Positions 8,852 through 17,963 of a DNA stretch of 64,000 nt are shown here, one piece after another; the first letter of the stretch is position 1, and every line of letters starts with the position of its first letter. The stretch is from Bradyrhizobium sp. WSM1743 (GTDB lineage: Bacteria > Pseudomonadota > Alphaproteobacteria > Rhizobiales > Xanthobacteraceae), in the NCBI RefSeq assembly GCF_000473065.1, contig NZ_AXAZ01000035.1, positions 1 to 64,000 on the forward strand. Direction: 5' to 3'. The translations under genes and the position numbers were made by a program. The notes beneath the pieces were generated by a model. That model had not been told where the DNA came from. It saw nothing but the letters and a program-made list of their open reading frames with translations, and searched no databases.

Positions 8852-10238
8852 ATGCATGTTCGCGAACTGCAGTGGATCGATCCTACCACTGCCCTGCGAG
8901 GTCTGGCGCACCGGCCGCACCTTACGTTTCTGGATAGCGCGGCAGGACACGAGTTGCTCGGCCGCTACTCTTATCTGACGTGTGACCCGTTCGGCACTTG
9001 CATCATTCGGGAGGGGCAGCTGAGTTGCAATGGTGCGGCCCTGGAGGAGGAGCCATGGGAAGGGCTTCGCGCACTTCTCGCCAGATATCCGCAGGAGCTT
9101 CGTCCCGATCTTCCTCCATTTCAGGGGGGCGCGGCCGGATTCCTGGGGTACGATCTGAACAGGACATTGGAGCGATTGCCGGTGCCCGCAATTCCGGGGT
9201 TAAGATTGCCTCAATCCGTTATGCATCTGTATGATGTAGTCATCAGCTTCGACCATCGTCACGCCCGATGCTGGATCGTCTCGACCGGATGGCCCGAGCA
9301 GGATCCGCTGCGCCGCAGAGAGCGCGCGCGCCGTCGGGCCGATGAGTTCGAAGCTCTTCTTGCCAGGCCAAAGGCGGAGCCGGGCGAATTTCTTGGCACG
9401 GCAGGTCCTTGGCTTTCCAATTTCAGCCGTGACAGCTACGTTGCGGCGGTACAGCGTGTCATCGGCTTGATTCTGGCTGGAGACATCTTTCAAGCTAACG
9501 TTGCGCAGCGCTTCAGCGCCCGGCTATCTGCCTCATTTGATCCGGTTGCCTTCTACTGCCGGCTGAGATTATTGAATCCGGCGCCCTTTGCGGCACTGCT
9601 GCGCTATGGCAAGCTGACCATTGCTTCGAGCTCACCAGAGCGATTTTTAAAGCTCGACGGACGACGGGTCGAAACCCGACCCATCAAGGGCACTATCGCC
9701 CGTTCCGCTGATTCGAAAGAAGACGAGCGCCGCGCTGAACTGCTAGCTGCATCCGAAAAGGACTGGGCCGAAAACACGATGATCGTGGACCTCCTGCGTA
9801 ACGATCTATCGCGAGTTTGCACTCCGCAGTCCGTCGATGTCCCCATGTTGTGCGGCATGGAATCGTACGCCTCGGTGCACCACCTTGTATCTGTAGTTAC
9901 GGGCGAATTGGCAGGAGACCAGGATGCTATTGCGTTGCTTCGCGCCTGCTTCCCTGGCGGCTCAATTACCGGTGCCCCAAAGGTGAGGTCGATGGAGATC
10001 ATCGCGGAAATCGAACGTTTCGCGCGAGAGGTTTATTGTGGATCGATAGGCTTCATTGGCTTCAACGGATACGAATGTTGCAATACGAACTGTGACGATT
10101 GACCGCGATCTGGCTGTGTTACATGCAGGTGGCGGAATAACGGCGATGTCAGACCCTGCGGCCGAGCACGAGGAAACGCTCGTCAAGGCGCAGCGAATCT
10201 TCGATGCTTTTGCCCCCGCCCTCTCCGGTGCATCTTGA
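8852..10238 (+). pseudogene. pabB: pabB, aminodeoxychorismate synthase component I, C-terminal frameshift
   Basis: PabB makes 4-amino-4-deoxychorismate from chorismate using ammonia from PabA, on the way to p-aminobenzoate and folate. The PIKGT motif at residues 277-281, with Lys279 in place of the Ala of TrpE, points to PabB rather than anthranilate synthase. FPGGSITGAPK (368-377) and SVHHLVS (341-347) are the chorismate-site signatures. The frame is lost at about 10068-10072 after GFIGFNG and ends early. The proper C-terminus (DTNVAIRTVTID, then LAVLHAGGGITAMSDP) continues in the +1 frame to the TGA at 10236-10238. The pattern fits a small deletion, possibly 8 bases. The lost segment carries conserved active-site residues, so the 416-aa product is probably inactive. 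The stop overlaps the pabA TTG start. Confidence 0.85.
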
Positions 10239-10829
10239 TTGTGATCATCGACAACTACGACTCATTCGTCTTCAACATTGCCCGGTATTTCCATAACCTT
10301 GGTGAAAAGACCGAGGTCGTCCGGAACGACGCTGTCACAGTTTGCGATCTGGTCGGATTCAAGCCTCGCGCCTTGGTCATCTCACCGGGCCCCTGTACCC
10401 CATTTGAGGCCGGAATATCTATTCCCCTGGTGCGCGAGCTTTCGGGTCGCGTTCCAATTCTCGGCATCTGCCTCGGGCACCAGTGTATTGGGACCGTATT
10501 TGGCGGACGTGTGGCGCGGGCACGCCGGCCTATGCACGGCCGGCCCTCGTACGTGGTGCATAGGGGCCATGGGCTGTTCGACGAGCTCCCCTCCCCGCTT
10601 CGCGTGGGACGCTACCACTCTCTTGTTGAGCTTGATGAGACATGCGCGCCGCAACTCACGGTCATAGCCACGTCGGAGGAGGCGAGATTATGGCACTCGC
10701 ACATCGGTACCACCGACCTATGGCATGCAATTCCATCCGGAATCGATACTTACCGAACAAGGGCACACGCTCCTTGTCAACTTCTTGCGGTTAGCAGAGA
10801 CCTCCCGACCGGAGATCGGAGAGTACTGA
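10235..10829 (+). pseudogene. pabA: pabA, glutamine amidotransferase of ADC synthase, two frameshifts
   Basis: PabA releases ammonia from glutamine for PabB. The N-terminal two thirds are intact: IIDNYDSFVFNIARY, SPGPCTPFEAG, and the catalytic C79 in GICLGHQ. After VIATSEE (about 10680) one base is lost. A second one-base loss near 10710-10714 restores the family C-terminus (TYGMQFHPESILTEQGHTLL), which contains the catalytic His and Glu, ending at TGA 10827-10829. The uncorrected frame runs to 10867 with unrelated sequence and lacks the His/Glu pair. The start codon is TTG, overlapping the pabB stop, so the two were translationally coupled. Inactivation of both subunits argues for decay of the whole p-aminobenzoate branch here. 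Confidence 0.82.
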
Positions 10830-11419
10830 CGCGAGAACTCTGGATATCTCTCGTCGATTTGGGCTGATCAACCATGTCGAGAACCAAGTAACTCCAATAG
10901 CTGCAGTCATGCCATGCACACAGCGGCCCGTAGGCGGAGTGTCGCTTGTGTCAGTATCAATTCCTCAAATCACCTGAGAATGTCGCTACGACGCGATCCA
11001 ATTGGCGCGACGTCGTCGGCGGCGCAGACGAAGGGAATGCGCACAACGGCGACCTGAGACAAAGCTGCGCAAGTTGATGCCCGCATGCCATGCAACAGCC
11101 CAGTCCTTCACGCACAGCTCAGCTATAGCGACAACAGATGAACCGGCGAGACCAAGAAACTGGCTAGGTGATTAGAAATGCGCTGAAGGTGTGCGAACCG
11201 CGTATTCGTGGCGCGGCGATCGGGGCGGTCGCGGGATCGCGGCGCATTCCCATGTCACTGTTCACGGTTCCTGTGGGTGGGACGAGAACGAGTTCGAGCT
11301 GTGATGACAAGGCGGAGGATCGCGGATTGCGGCAACTGTGACGCCCAAAGACAACCCACCCAGCCAAGTCAGGCTCGCATCCTGCTGGCTAGAGATGCCG
11401 GGCAATGTCTATGAACTTG
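10830..11419. other. Intergenic, nothing recognised
   Basis: About 590 bp between the pabA relic and the GMC relic. Only short frames without recognisable motifs on either strand. Confidence 0.4.
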
Positions 11420-11775
11420 CCATGGGGCAGCGCCTTTCTCAGCTAATCATTAGGGTCGGCGCGCAGGTGTTGCCTGAAGGCGCGGTCGGCATGATAGCGG
11501 CGTCTATGATGCGCAGTCCGGCAAGACCATGCACACGCAAGCGGTGATCAACGACCGCCATAGGATCTCTGCCCATCTTGGAATGCCAACGAAACGGTGG
11601 TGCCCCCGTCCCTCATGTCGAGCATCCTCAAGCCATTGTTCGTAGTCTGCACTTTGTCGCCGGGATCGATCTCGAACGCGATGTATTTGGCGGTGGCAGG
11701 GTTTTGCACGAGCTTGCGCTCTGTTTGCGCACCCGCCACCACTGTGTGACGCGCGGCGCTCAAAAACCGATCTGA
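11420..11775 (-). pseudogene. GMC oxidoreductase, C-terminal relic
   Basis: GMC oxidoreductases are FAD enzymes such as choline dehydrogenase. Only the end of one remains. From 11775 the minus strand reads SAARHTVVAGAQTERKLVQ, then YIAFEIDPGDKVQTTN, which match the segment before the C-terminal active-site region. A frame change near 11580 leads into KMGRDPMAVVDHRLRVHG, LAGLRIIDAAIMPTAPSG and NTCAPTLMI, the classic C-terminal signature (N and P of the GNTNAPT motif; the usual His of this region belongs to an eroded stretch just before KMG). A further shift at 11439-11445 precedes AEKGAAP. The 5' end stops abruptly next to the porin terminator, so most of the gene has been deleted. Confidence 0.8.
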
Positions 11776-11783
11776 CTGGAGAA

Positions 11784-11812
11784 GGGCCCCCGGTGGGGCA
11801 TACCGGGGGCCC
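11784..11812 (-). terminator. Porin 3' hairpin
   Basis: A perfect 11-bp stem (11784-11794 with 11802-11812) and 7-nt loop lie 70 bp beyond the porin stop. On the porin strand the tail after the stem is only weakly T-rich. Just before the stem, on the porin strand, is AACCTCCAAG (11814-11823), the exact complement of CTTGGAGGTT around the porin Shine-Dalgarno site. A sibling element lies at 13653-13691. Confidence 0.75.
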
Positions 11813-11879
11813 TCTTGGAGGTTAAACTTTAGGTCGTAAGAGCCGTTCAGTTATCTCCTTCCGTTTAATTACAGAGGAC

Positions 11880-13397
11880 TTAGAAGTTGCGCTGAGCACG
11901 GAGGAGCAGCACGAGGCTGTTCTGGTCCTTCAGCTCATAAGTCGCGGCTGGCTTTGCGATGCTCGATTGCAACGGAAGGGTCACAGTGCTTCCGCTTGCG
12001 TATTTCTGGTCGAGCATCATGTAAGCGAGCTCGGCCGAGAAGGTCAGGTTCTTGACAGGAGTCCAGCCTGTCCTCGTGCCGACAACTGCGTAGTTGAAGT
12101 CGGGGTTGCAGCCCGCAAGACCGCTCGACAGCGCGAGGTTTGCCACGAAAGCTCCGCAGATATATCCCTTGGCCGTGTTGTTGTACCGCACAGCCGCCCA
12201 CGCACCAAAAATAGACGTATTCCAATATGGATCCCAGTTGTGGGTGTAGCCACCATTGAAGCCATATGTCGTTGTCAGCTCCTGACCGGCACCGGTGACG
12301 AACACGGAGTCAGATACACCGGCGAGCCCGAGACTTTGATAAGCACCGGGCACGCTTGTACCACCGTACATCGCGAACGTGGACCCTAAATAGTCGTGGA
12401 AGTTGTAGCGGCTCGCCCCGTTCGTATACACGGCGGTCAAATTGATCGAGTCACCCGCGCCCGTCGGGAGGTTCTTGATCGACAATGCCAGCTGTCCAGC
12501 CCAGCCCCACTTGTCGCCCGGATAGCCAGTCACCTCGGAGGCACCATAATAGGCGGCATGATTGTCATGCGCCGCGAACGAGGCCTGGAATAGTCCCCAA
12601 GCTTGGTCAACGCGAACTCGCGCGATGAGGTCCGGAGCGCGCGAGCCGCCGATGTCGTTAGCACCGTAGCTACCGGTCGCATTACTTGCGACGGTTGCGC
12701 CACTTACGTTCCAGATGGCAACTTGATCATGAGGCACTTGATCCTGGGCCGAGACAGTAGCCGTGATACCCTGACCGAAATCGGCTGTATACGAGATCTG
12801 GTTCACGGGGTCCCAGCCGCCGCTACCCGGAAGCTCCATAGAGTTCGCCGGATACTCGGCCCAAGGCGTTCTGAACTGCGACTCCGCCTTACCGAAGGTG
12901 AACCCAGCGAATTGGATGAAGGCGTAGAAAATATTGAGACCGCCACCAGCGACTTGGGAGGTGGCCGATGAGGTATAGGCGGTCGAGCCATTCACGGCAG
13001 TCGTGCCAGCGCCGCTATAGGTACCGCTTCTCCATGTGAAGGCCAACTCGGCGAAGGTCCGAACAACCCCGTACTCGGTCGCGGTGCGCGTGTCGATTTG
13101 CAGGTCCTGACGGGACTGTGTCGTGTAGTAATTACTGAGCCGATTCCGCGCGCCAGCCACACCGGCGTTAGCGGCATCAAAGTCAGTGCTCGTAGCCGCC
13201 AAGGCATCGGCGCGCAGATAACCACCCAGCTTGATGCACGTGTCAGTGCCGGGGATGTAATAAAATCCTGCTCCGTAGAGCGAGCAGATCTTCACATACT
13301 CGATCGCCTTGGCCTTCACGGGAAGGTCGGCGGCCTGCGCTCCCGCGCCTGCGAACATTGCCGCAGACCCAAGAATAAAACTCTTCATCACTTTCAT
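11880..13397 (-). CDS. Outer-membrane porin, Porin_2 family
   Basis: A trimeric beta-barrel porin of the type common in Rhizobiales, allowing diffusion of small solutes across the outer membrane. The ATG at 13397 is chosen because GGAGG lies 7 bases upstream; a longer frame from 13442 adds 15 residues that do not look like a signal peptide. From 13397 the protein (505 aa) starts with a typical Sec signal (MKVMKSFILGSAAMFAGAGAQA) cut before ADLPVKA, the usual mature start. Conserved N-terminal segments are VKICSLYGAGFYYIPGTDTC and IKLGGYLRAD; the protein ends in F, typical of outer-membrane barrels. It is alone in its operon and divergent from a MarR-type regulator. Related hairpin elements lie at both ends (see 11784 and 13653). 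Confidence 0.93.
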   Translation of the reverse strand: MKVMKSFILGSAAMFAGAGAQAADLPVKAKAIEYVKICSLYGAGFYYIPGTDTCIKLGGYLRADALAATSTDFDAANAGVAGARNRLSNYYTTQSRQDLQIDTRTATEYGVVRTFAELAFTWRSGTYSGAGTTAVNGSTAYTSSATSQVAGGGLNIFYAFIQFAGFTFGKAESQFRTPWAEYPANSMELPGSGGWDPVNQISYTADFGQGITATVSAQDQVPHDQVAIWNVSGATVASNATGSYGANDIGGSRAPDLIARVRVDQAWGLFQASFAAHDNHAAYYGASEVTGYPGDKWGWAGQLALSIKNLPTGAGDSINLTAVYTNGASRYNFHDYLGSTFAMYGGTSVPGAYQSLGLAGVSDSVFVTGAGQELTTTYGFNGGYTHNWDPYWNTSIFGAWAAVRYNNTAKGYICGAFVANLALSSGLAGCNPDFNYAVVGTRTGWTPVKNLTFSAELAYMMLDQKYASGSTVTLPLQSSIAKPAATYELKDQNSLVLLLRAQRNF

Positions 13398-13652
13398 CGA
13401 TGAACCTCCAAGTTGGTAACGTCGTTTCCGTCCTTCAAACATCCGCCGCTGCTAGCCCCATCTCTTGAGCGGGCTCTTGGCGAAACGACTTCGAGGACCC
13501 CCTCGCTGTCGAGCAAGGATTAGTTACATATATCAATTGCTGCAATTAATTAATTTGAGGCGACGGCGTTTGCCCCGCGAGTGTCGCAATTGAGCAACAG
13601 GGGAGCCGTTTGAGCTTTTAGAATACAGAAATCGCCCAATTTGCGCAAAAAC
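13398..13652 (-). promoter_or_regulatory. Porin leader and promoter region
   Basis: The porin leader carries CTTGGAGGTT (13403-13412 on the minus strand), which includes the ribosome-binding site. The same 10-mer in inverted orientation occurs at 13682-13691 and 11814-11823. If a transcript started above 13691 it could fold so that the Shine-Dalgarno site is paired. The AT-rich stretch around 13520-13555 is a likely promoter area, but no clear -35/-10 pair can be fixed by eye. Confidence 0.45.
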
Positions 13653-13680
13653 GAACCTCCGGGGGGCATCCCGGAGGTTC
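13653..13680 (-). terminator. Rho-independent-type hairpin upstream of the porin
   Basis: A perfect 11-bp stem (13653-13663 with 13670-13680), 6-nt loop, followed on the minus strand by G and five T. It is preceded on that strand by AACCTCCAAG (13682-13691). The layout (GGCTCTT, TTTAA, AACCTCCAAG, hairpin with ATGCCCC in the loop side) copies the porin 3' end at 11784-11850, although no gene on the minus strand ends here. It is either the leftover 3' end of a lost porin copy or the end of a small RNA. Confidence 0.75.
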
Positions 13681-13875
13681 ACTTGGAGGTTTTTAAATGC
13701 TGACCGCCGGATCAAGAGCCTAAACGATCGTCACAATGGTCGCCTAAATAATTGCGTTAGTCAATTGATTTATAGCATGGTGCCCATGTTCTGGTCAGTC
13801 TTTTTCGGCTCATCCATGATGGATAGGATAGTCATGGCCTATAAACGAATCGCTTCCTCGGCCCGCGAGCGAACA

Positions 13876-14382
13876 ATGAACTTTGGCAAAAAGACCAACA
13901 TGGCTGACCAAGAGCAGTTCGATCGAGCCGTTGCCGACTTCCTCTGGAACATCGTGGAAATCCGTTCCCAGCTCGAAGAAATACATAAAAGTTGGGCTGA
14001 CATGCTGGGTGTATCGGAGCCGCAATGGTTGATCCTGATGGCGATTGATGAATTGGACGAGGGGCGTGGTGTCTCGGGTACAGCCGTTGCCAACAAACTG
14101 AGAATCCATCCGGCCTTCGTGACGAACCAGACGAAAAAACTCGAGCAGATGGATTTCCTCGCACGCACCACGTCGCCTGATGATGCGAGATTTCTGCAGA
14201 TCTCGCTCACTCAGAAAGCACAAACGGAAATCGCGAAGCTGTCTCTGAAGAGACGAGCCGTCAATTCGACGATGTTTGGCGGCCTGGATGAACAGTCACT
14301 GGACTACCTCAACAAACGGCTTAGCTCGATTGCGAAGAATAGCCGGCTGGCATCACAAAAACTGAGCATCGGGTTGTTGTAG
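13876..14382 (+). CDS. MarR-family transcriptional regulator
   Basis: A winged-helix dimeric repressor of the MarR type. The recognisable core runs from LGVSEPQWLILMAIDELDEG through VANKLRIHPAFVTNQTKKLE (recognition helix) to the wing TTSPDDARFLQISLTQKAQ. MarR proteins usually answer small phenolic or oxidant ligands and control neighbouring genes. The start is uncertain: the frame opens at 13765, but residues before MNFGKKTNMADQ (13876) are not family-like; the ATG at 13900 is another option. It is divergent from the porin, so it may control outer-membrane permeability. A weak stem (GGGCGA/TCGCCC, about 14387-14403) follows the stop without a T run. Confidence 0.8.
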   Translation: MNFGKKTNMADQEQFDRAVADFLWNIVEIRSQLEEIHKSWADMLGVSEPQWLILMAIDELDEGRGVSGTAVANKLRIHPAFVTNQTKKLEQMDFLARTTSPDDARFLQISLTQKAQTEIAKLSLKRRAVNSTMFGGLDEQSLDYLNKRLSSIAKNSRLASQKLSIGLL

Positions 14383-14595
14383 GGGGGCGATCTTGTCGCC
14401 CTGAATGGGTCCCGTTCGCGGCACGGCTTTTTTGAGAGAACATTTTGCCTAGGTTGGGACGTTCTTTTTTCGGACACATCAAGGTTGCTTCAGTCAGCCA
14501 TTCCGATGGCCCAGGGCCTCTTCCGCACGAATCGTTTTTGAAGTTCCAGCAGCGTCGACGAACAGACGAACAGGTCTTCAGGAGTGTTGATCACG

Positions 14596-15792
14596 TTACG
14601 GAGCAGAACTGCAGGCGAGCTTACGATGTAGCCATCCAAAGATGCACTCGTCGGCCGCAATGAAATTTTCGAACTCCCCCATTGAAGTCTGCGTCGTACG
14701 CGCCATTGCCAGCTCGACATCGATGCGAGCGGCCGTGCAATCAGTTTCGAGTTTGATCGCCTCAGGCACGCTGACGATGCCACGCCCCCCAGCCACGACG
14801 AGAACCGGACACTTCAGCTGTCGCGCTACTCGCGAGCGACGCATCGAAACCAGTTCTTCGTCCAGTACATCGGTTGTCCCAGTCATCCACCCGATGGAGG
14901 CCCGAGTACGGGCCCAATTCCAAAGACCGCCATCGCAAACGGCAGCAGCAATACGGCCGTCAAAAACCGCGAGATCAGTAGCTAGAGCCGCGGACAATCC
15001 TTCCCCATAGACGCCTATTCGAGCAGCATCAACCCCGGGCCTGGCTGACAGGTAATCCAGACAGGAGGACAGAATCGCTTGCGCTTGGCCCCGCCACTCT
15101 GAAACAGCGTAATGAGAAACCACAAGAAGCGACGTGCCGCGGCCCAGGACTACAGGCAAAAGTCTTGCAAGCAATGTCGCTTCTGTTTCTTCTTCCCTGC
15201 TGATGCAGATGACGGCTGAGGCGCATGAAGCCGGACAACCAGCGGGTAAGTAGAAGGCCTCAAATCGGACTTGATCACAGCACGACAATTGTATCCGGTG
15301 GAGCCTCTGCTCGAGTCTTCCGAACCTTTGAATGCCTGCGTTTATCCTTGCCGAAACGTCCGCGCTTTGTGAATCGTCTTCATCGATCAGCCTCCTGGCA
15401 ACCTCAAAGGCAGTTAGCGCGCAAAGCCAGGATTCTGTCGCCTTGTAGACTGGCCCGCTTTCGACATGCAAGTCAGCGGCAAGGCGGTGAGCGTCTCCGA
15501 TACTTATCCATCTTATGGCCCAATTCTGCCGACTCAAGCCTCCGTAGGCGCCATGGAGGCCATCTAAAAACAGCTCGGCGCTGCGCCGCGTTGACGCAAG
15601 ATCGCCACCTGCTTGAGGCCAAAGAGCCCCCAACATCCGAATCGCCCCTCGGCTTGTCACCAACCTTTTGAAATTCCCCAGACACCCGCGCTTTGTCTGA
15701 AGACCTTTCGAGGAGCCGCTCAAGTCTACGGTGACTGGCGGCACGCCCCGCATTTCCAGCCCTTTGCGCAATAGTAGCCGGCACAAAAGCAA
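14596..15792 (-). CDS. Alpha/beta-hydrolase, FrsA/DUF1100-like
   Basis: A 398-aa serine-hydrolase-like protein. The C-terminal half has the alpha/beta-hydrolase layout: an oxyanion strand around FYLPAGCPASCASAVICIS, a domain of the kind RPGVDAARIGVYGEGLSAALATD that holds the nucleophile-elbow region, and LKCPVLVVAGGRG before the acid. The elbow reads G-E-G-L-S-A, not a clean GxSxG, so the identity of the nucleophile is uncertain. The helical N-terminal half resembles esterase FrsA and the C-C-bond hydrolases of the pseudooxynicotine type. The first 13 residues may not be translated; an internal ATG at 15753 is possible. It stands alone, 290 bp upstream of nothing on the same strand. Substrate unknown. 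Confidence 0.6.
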   Translation of the reverse strand: MLLCRLLLRKGLEMRGVPPVTVDLSGSSKGLQTKRGCLGNFKRLVTSRGAIRMLGALWPQAGGDLASTRRSAELFLDGLHGAYGGLSRQNWAIRWISIGDAHRLAADLHVESGPVYKATESWLCALTAFEVARRLIDEDDSQSADVSARINAGIQRFGRLEQRLHRIQLSCCDQVRFEAFYLPAGCPASCASAVICISREEETEATLLARLLPVVLGRGTSLLVVSHYAVSEWRGQAQAILSSCLDYLSARPGVDAARIGVYGEGLSAALATDLAVFDGRIAAAVCDGGLWNWARTRASIGWMTGTTDVLDEELVSMRRSRVARQLKCPVLVVAGGRGIVSVPEAIKLETDCTAARIDVELAMARTTQTSMGEFENFIAADECIFGWLHRKLACSSAP

Positions 15793-16079
15793 AAGCCCGC
15801 TAACGTGTGGTCGTGTGTCGCAGAAATTCTGCTACTTTTGCTCAAAAATGCAGTTATTTGATTTATGGAGACCTGGATTTCGTCGACGGTCTCTTCGGTT
15901 AATCGGATAGCTGAGCGACACCTGCGAACGTCTCGGTGTGTTCTCCTGGTCCTAGGGCGTCCGCGCTTTCCGGCCGCGCAGTTCGTGCTGCAGACCTGGA
16001 CTTTAGGCAGCTTGCCCCTTGCTCCCCACTGCTCTATCGGCCCCTGAGGCAGGTGGTCAGTGCAGTCGTAGAGATGCAC

Positions 16080-17792
16080 TCATCTCGTCCCATTGTCCGT
16101 CAAGAAATCGAAATCGCAGCCATCTGGGGCCTGAAGCACAGTGCGGCGAAAGAGCGACTTGTAGCCGCGAGCGGGCACCGGAGGCGGCCTGTGGCCCGCC
16201 AGACGCCGCTTGATCTCGGCCTCCTCGACGAGAAGGTCGATACTCTTGTTTGCGATTGAGAGGCGGATGCGGTCGCCGTTGCGAACGGCCGCAAGAGGTC
16301 CTCCCGCCGCTGCCTCGGGAGCGATGTGCAGAACAATAGATCCAAAGGCAGTACCAGACATGCGCGCATCCGAAATTCGCACCATATCCCTGACGCCTGC
16401 CTGAGCTAGCTTCTTCGGGATTGGCAAATAACCAGCTTCCGGCATACCGGCACCTTGAGGGCCTGCGTTCTGCAGAACGAGAATATCATCCGGCCTGACA
16501 TCCAGCTCAGGATCATCAATTCGCCTCGTCAAGTCCTCAAGCCCGGAGAACACCACCGCCCGTCCTTCAGACTCGAATAATGCAGCCGTGGCCGCGGCTC
16601 GCTTGAAGATCGCGCCTTCGGGCGCCAGGTTGCCGGTTAGCGCGACCAGTCCTCCGACCTTTGAGATTGGATCAGCAAACGGACGAATAACCGCTCGATC
16701 AACCCAGTGGATAGGCTCGGCCAGACGATCGCCCAGACGCCGCCCCTCCACATCGACAGTGTCCAGATGAAGCAGCGGACGCAATTCACGCAACAGCGCT
16801 CCCATGCCCCCGGCCGCATGGAAGTCCTCCATGTAGCCTTCGCCAACCGGCTTCAGATCGACGAGGACAGGCGTCTCGTCAGAAAGTTCGTTGAATCGTG
16901 AGAAGGGGATTTTAATTCCCAAACGGCCGGCGATGGCGGCCAGATGCACCACAGCGTTGGTAGAGCCTCCCAGCGCCAGCAGAACGCGCTGTGCGTTCTC
17001 GACAGACTTGCGCGTGATGACGTCACGCGGAGTGAGCTTGCTGGCGATCAGCCTTACCGCAGCTTTACCGCTTTCCTCTGCCGCAACAAGACGGTCAGCG
17101 TAAACGGCAGGAATGGTTGCCGTTCCTGGCAGGGACATGCCGAGCGCTTCCGCGATGCAGGCCAATGTTGACGCGGTTCCCATCACGGCGCAGGTACCAG
17201 CCGTCACCGAGAGTCGCCCCTCTACTGCCTCAATCTCCTTAGAATCGATATCGCCGGCCCGATATTTGCCCCAGTAACTACGGCAGTCGGTGCAGGCGCC
17301 AAGTCTCTGGCCCCTGTGCCGCCCTGTTGACATAGGTCCCGTGACGAGTTGGATAGCGGGCAGATTGGCTGAGGCTGCTCCCATCAGCTGCGCGGGCACA
17401 GTCTTGTCGCAACCGCCGATGAGCACGACTGAGTCCATCGGCTGAGCACCGATCATCTCTTCTGTGTCCATCGCCATGAGGTTTCGATACATCATGCTCG
17501 TGGGATTGAGAAACACTTCGCCGAGCGAGATGGTCGGAAATGCCCGGGGCAATGCACCCGCAGCAAGGACGCCGCGTGAAACCGCCTCGACCAGGTCGGG
17601 CATGTAGCGGTGACAGTTATTGAAGCCGGACGGGGTCATCGCAATGCCGACGACCGGCTTGTCGAGCATCTCGCGAGAGATGCCCATTGATCGGCCGAAT
17701 GAACGGCGCAGAAATCGGGCGAAGTCGAAGTCGCCGTAATTCGTCAAGCCGTTGTCCAGGCCGAGAGGCTTGTCAGACATCTTATCGCTCAC
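16080..17792 (-). CDS. IlvD/Edd-family dehydratase, L-arabinonate-dehydratase type
   Basis: A 570-aa iron-sulfur dehydratase of the IlvD/Edd family, which removes water from sugar acids or dihydroxy acids. C60, C128 and C201 occupy the positions reported to bind the [2Fe-2S] cluster in the Rhizobium leguminosarum L-arabinonate dehydratase, K129 follows C128 as the candidate carbamylated Mg ligand, and S479 in DARMSGTAF is in place of the catalytic Ser. This makes a pentonate or hexonate dehydratase more likely than branched-chain IlvD. It is the last gene of a minus-strand run that begins with an ABC importer and includes a 2-hydroxyacid dehydrogenase 170 bp upstream, so a sugar-acid-like substrate taken up by the importer is plausible. 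Confidence 0.85.
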   Translation of the reverse strand: MSDKMSDKPLGLDNGLTNYGDFDFARFLRRSFGRSMGISREMLDKPVVGIAMTPSGFNNCHRYMPDLVEAVSRGVLAAGALPRAFPTISLGEVFLNPTSMMYRNLMAMDTEEMIGAQPMDSVVLIGGCDKTVPAQLMGAASANLPAIQLVTGPMSTGRHRGQRLGACTDCRSYWGKYRAGDIDSKEIEAVEGRLSVTAGTCAVMGTASTLACIAEALGMSLPGTATIPAVYADRLVAAEESGKAAVRLIASKLTPRDVITRKSVENAQRVLLALGGSTNAVVHLAAIAGRLGIKIPFSRFNELSDETPVLVDLKPVGEGYMEDFHAAGGMGALLRELRPLLHLDTVDVEGRRLGDRLAEPIHWVDRAVIRPFADPISKVGGLVALTGNLAPEGAIFKRAAATAALFESEGRAVVFSGLEDLTRRIDDPELDVRPDDILVLQNAGPQGAGMPEAGYLPIPKKLAQAGVRDMVRISDARMSGTAFGSIVLHIAPEAAAGGPLAAVRNGDRIRLSIANKSIDLLVEEAEIKRRLAGHRPPPVPARGYKSLFRRTVLQAPDGCDFDFLTDNGTR

Positions 17793-17963
17793 CGCGTTTC
17801 ATGGATGCCCCCACGCAGAAGGACTGCATCTCTCATGCGTGCCGGAAGCGCTTTCACGCTCCCGGCCTGCTCAATGCGAAAGGATCAACGCGACGAACCG
17901 CTCCGACCGGTTCACGCTGAGCCAAGACATCAGTTCGAAGTTGGCGCAGACGAACGCGCCGCA

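Noticed and set aside
1553..10829. Sequencing errors as the sole cause of the frameshifts in panC, panD, pabB and pabA
   Set aside because: Nonsense codons, missing catalytic segments and in-frame deletions in bioA and bioD show real decay in the same locus; single shifts in panC or the Dabb gene could still be errors.
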